Position numbers and translations under genes: made by a program. A model generated the notes under the pieces. It searched no databases, was not told where the DNA came from, and was given only the letters and a program-made list of their open reading frames with translations. Below, in pieces: positions 24,489-26,389 of a DNA stretch of 26,389 nt. The DNA lies in the NCBI GenBank assembly GCA_934661765.1, contig CAKUJT010000024.1, positions 1 to 26,389 on the forward strand, in the 5' to 3' direction. Origin of the DNA: an uncultured Senegalimassilia sp. Its GTDB lineage: Bacteria; Actinomycetota; Coriobacteriia; Coriobacteriales; Eggerthellaceae. The stretch's first letter is position 1, and each line of letters starts with the position of its first letter.

Positions 24489-24666
24489 TTTGCTGGGATA
24501 ACGGACGAAAAAGAAAAAAGAAGCAGGTAACATCTGTGCCAGTAGTCGTTGCGTGTTGAATGCTCACCGAAAAGGTTCGCATCCAATACTTGCTCCGAGG
24601 TCACATCTGCTACCTGCTTCTTTTTTCTTTTTCTGTCTGCCTACTCCATAAGTGAATTAGTATTTG
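24481..24666 (+). repeat. hairpin element D
   Basis: The ends are AAATACTAATTT (24481-24492) and GAATTAGTATTT (24655-24666). The stem AAAAAAGAAGCAGGTA is flanked by AAAAAG on one arm and CTTTTT on the other, where the other copies have AAAAAT/ATTTTT: a paired change. The core is CATCTGTGCCAGTAGTCG ... TTGCTCCGAGGTCACATCTG and the terminal hairpin has TTGAATGC/GCATCCAA arms. Confidence 0.85.
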
Positions 24667-24827
24667 ATGCTGGGGTGAAAGAAGGGGGTGAGCACGGAAG
24701 CGTGTGCTATATTTCACATATTTTCTTTCCGGTACTTATTTAGCGAAAAGGATATATACTTTTTGTCTACTGGAGATTTTCGCTGATTGACTGCCATAAT
24801 GTACAGGAGATTCCCCCTGCCTTCCTC
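24667..24827. repeat. conserved spacer of composite unit 2
   Basis: This is the complement of the unit 1 spacer and includes AGCACGG-AAGC-GTGTGCT and GTCTACTGGAGATTTTCGC. No coding potential was seen. Confidence 0.7.
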
Positions 24828-25019
24828 AACTAATTTAATTCTCATCTTCAATTTAATAACAGACAGAAAAATAAAAAAGTATCAGATAGCAGATGTGACC
24901 TCGGAGCGAGTAAAGAATGCGAGTTTTTACAAGTATTCTTCACGCAGCGACTACTGGCACAGATGCTATCTGATACTTTTTTATTTTTCGTCCGTTTTTA
25001 ACGAAGTAAATTAGTATTT
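24828..25019 (-). repeat. hairpin element E, upstream of the D,D-carboxypeptidase gene
   Basis: The ends are a degraded AACTAATTT (24828-24836) and AAATTAGTATTT (25008-25019). The stem is AAAAAAGTATCAGATAGC with its complement, the core GTGACCTCGGAGCGAGT ... GCAGCGACTACTGGCAC, and the terminal hairpin has AAGAATGC/GTATTCTT arms. Relative to B, two stem positions differ on both arms, so pairing is kept. Confidence 0.85.
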
Positions 25020-25075
25020 ATCATATTTTTTCTTTTTCTCTCATAGTTATAGAAAGCCCACTATTCTAAAAGGAT

Positions 25076-26296
25076 GTGCTTTTTTTGAACTATTATCTTA
25101 ACCACCTGAAGCGTATTTTAAAATATAAGCTCTATACTTTTTCCCTTTTTTTAATTAGCTCCATCCTCTTTATATTTCTTATTGATTCCTGTTACATAAA
25201 TACCTGTGCTTTTTCAAAAGCTTCTACCCCTGACGAACTTTCCTCACTTCATGCAAAAGCTGCTCTTCTTATGGATGGCAATAATCAACGTATTCTATTT
25301 GGAAAAAACGAAGAAAAATTGCTTCCTATGGCAAGTACAACAAAAATCATGACCTGCCTGTATGCAATAGAACATGGAAATCTATCTGATAAAGTCACAT
25401 TTTCACAAAGAGCAGCTTCCTCTCCAAAAGTACGACTTGGGGCTAAGAGTGGTTCTCAATTTTTGCTATCTGATTTACTCTACGCATTAATGCTGGAATC
25501 CTATAACGATGTTGCGGTTGCTATTGCAGAACACATCGACGGATCTGTAGAACAATTCTGTGCAAATATGACTCAGGAGGCCAGAGATTATGGTTGTTAT
25601 CATACTTCCTTTGAAACACCAAACGGATTAGATAGTGTCAAGCATTATACGACCTGTCACGACCTAGCCCTTCTAACCTGTCTTGCCTTAAAAAATGATA
25701 ACTTTTGCAAAATTATTAAAGAACAATCTTTTTCTATTAAAGAATTAAAAAACGGCCAATCTTACTCTTTAAATAATAAGAATCTATTTTTAACTTCCTA
25801 CGATGGAGCAATCGGCGTAAAGACCGGATACACGAATAATGCCGGATATTGTTTTGTTGGTGCAGTAAAAAAAGACGGCTACTATCTAATTTCAGTCGTT
25901 TTGGGAAGTGGCTGGTATCCAAACCGCCGTTATAAGTGGGAAGACACAAAAAAACTGATGGACTATGGAATGAATAATTACAATAAAAAAGAAATCTCCT
26001 TAAATCAAGGAATTCCTTCTAAACTCCCTGTAAAAAATGGCATCCACTCTTTCTGTAATCTTTCTATCCCTAAGCCAGTCAGTTTATATATCTCTTCTTC
26101 CGAAAAAACAAAATGCATCATACAACTTCCTGCTACCTTAACTGCCCCGATTCAAAAAGGCACTGCCGTCGGCTCTGTTGTTCTTTATATTGACTCTAAA
26201 CCTTATCGCAGCTACCCTATCTACGCCAAACAAAATATAAAAAAACAAACCTTCTCCTGGTATTACAAAAAATTATTTTACTATTTAGTTCATTAA
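25076..26296 (+). CDS. D-alanyl-D-alanine carboxypeptidase, DacF/PBP5-like
   Basis: This low-molecular-weight penicillin-binding protein removes the terminal D-Ala from peptidoglycan stem peptides outside the cell. The catalytic motifs are all present: Ser87-T-T-Lys90 (PMASTTKIMT), Ser142-Y-Asn144 and Lys249-T-G (GVKTGYTNNAG). A hydrophobic segment (about 20-36) is the signal or anchor, and a C-terminal beta-rich region follows from about residue 305. Length (up to 406) is normal. The start is uncertain: GTG at 25076 is only 1-2 nt from AAAAGGA, while TTG at 25085 sits about 10 nt from the same site and is better spaced. It lies just beyond element E, with element F after its stop. Confidence 0.9.
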   Translation: MLFLNYYLNHLKRILKYKLYTFSLFLISSILFIFLIDSCYINTCAFSKASTPDELSSLHAKAALLMDGNNQRILFGKNEEKLLPMASTTKIMTCLYAIEHGNLSDKVTFSQRAASSPKVRLGAKSGSQFLLSDLLYALMLESYNDVAVAIAEHIDGSVEQFCANMTQEARDYGCYHTSFETPNGLDSVKHYTTCHDLALLTCLALKNDNFCKIIKEQSFSIKELKNGQSYSLNNKNLFLTSYDGAIGVKTGYTNNAGYCFVGAVKKDGYYLISVVLGSGWYPNRRYKWEDTKKLMDYGMNNYNKKEISLNQGIPSKLPVKNGIHSFCNLSIPKPVSLYISSSEKTKCIIQLPATLTAPIQKGTAVGSVVLYIDSKPYRSYPIYAKQNIKKQTFSWYYKKLFYYLVH

Positions 26297-26345
26297 GGAA
26301 CGGACGAACCGTGGAAATAAAAGAATCCTTATTTATTAGAGAAAA

Positions 26346-26389
26346 CGGACGAAAAATAAAAAAGTATATAGTAGCATCTGTGCCAGTAG
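26346..26389 (+). repeat. hairpin element F, cut by the window end
   Basis: The left arm ACGGACGAAAAATAAAAAAG, the stem GTATATAGTA and the core start GCATCTGTGCCAGTAG are present; the rest lies outside. The GTAT-type stem is that of B and E, so this could be the first half of a third composite unit. It follows the D,D-carboxypeptidase stop and should terminate that gene. Confidence 0.75.

Larger units (their letters stand above)
24481..25019 (-). mobile_element. composite repeat unit 2 (hairpin D, spacer, hairpin E), inverted relative to unit 1
   Basis: This is the inverted counterpart of 20339-20867. D corresponds to C (GAAGCAGG stem), E corresponds to B (GTATC stem), and the spacer is the complement of the unit 1 spacer. 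Together the units bracket gatCAB. Confidence 0.8.

Noticed and set aside
20339..25019. CRISPR array
   Set aside because: Repeats are long, palindromic, few, and paired across a conserved spacer; there are no unique spacers of constant length and no cas genes.

Overview
The window looks like chromosomal DNA of a low-GC Gram-positive anaerobe, most likely a Lachnospiraceae (Clostridia). The evidence is the gene content and protein flavour: a clostridial-type ThrRS, GatCAB, meso-diaminopimelate dehydrogenase, an LtaS-type sulfatase-fold enzyme, and a mannitol PTS under a BglG/MtlR-type activator. A genus call would be a guess. All functions below come from reading motifs by eye; no database search was made.

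Layout. Positions 1-330 hold three tandem near-consensus sigma-A promoters on the minus strand, reading out of the left edge, probably into an rRNA operon. Next come thrS, a Lon-like AAA+ ATPase without a protease domain, and ddh (minus strand), then a zinc-ribbon membrane protein with a TPM-domain membrane protein (minus), and a small Xre regulator (+). glmS (minus) follows. Between glmS and mtlD lie a large imperfect palindrome and what looks like the decayed 3' end of an IS605-type tnpB with its omega-RNA hairpin. The mannitol locus is mtlA (EIICBA) and mtlD on the minus strand with mtlR divergent on the plus strand. A secreted three-domain Fn3 protein, an LtaS-like phosphoglycerol transferase preceded by two overlapping micro-ORFs, and a Nudix hydrolase follow on the minus strand. 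The gatC-gatA-gatB operon (minus) is next, then a frameshifted Rpn-type remnant and a D,D-carboxypeptidase (+).

The most unusual feature is a family of long hairpin elements: one diverged copy at 538-662, four full copies at 20339-20525, 20684-20867, 24481-24666 and 24828-25019, and a cut-off copy at 26346-26389. Each full copy has AT-rich inverted ends (AAATACTAATTT / AAATTAGTATTT). Its outer stem starts in an A-tract and ends in a T-tract, so it can terminate transcription in both directions. The stem sequence varies between copies while both arms change together. The core is conserved but only partly self-complementary (GTGCCAGTAGTCGC...GCTCCGAGGTCAC). Two copies in opposite orientation plus a conserved spacer of about 160 bp make a composite unit of about 530 bp. 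Two such units lie in inverted orientation on either side of gatCAB. The arrangement resembles enterobacterial BIMEs, but I do not recognise the family.

How the genes relate. Cell-envelope functions recur: GlmS (amino-sugar precursor), Ddh (meso-DAP/lysine), the LtaS-like enzyme (polyglycerol-phosphate polymer) and the D,D-carboxypeptidase (peptidoglycan trimming). Translation is represented by ThrRS and GatCAB, next to a probable rRNA operon. Mannitol use is a self-contained regulon.
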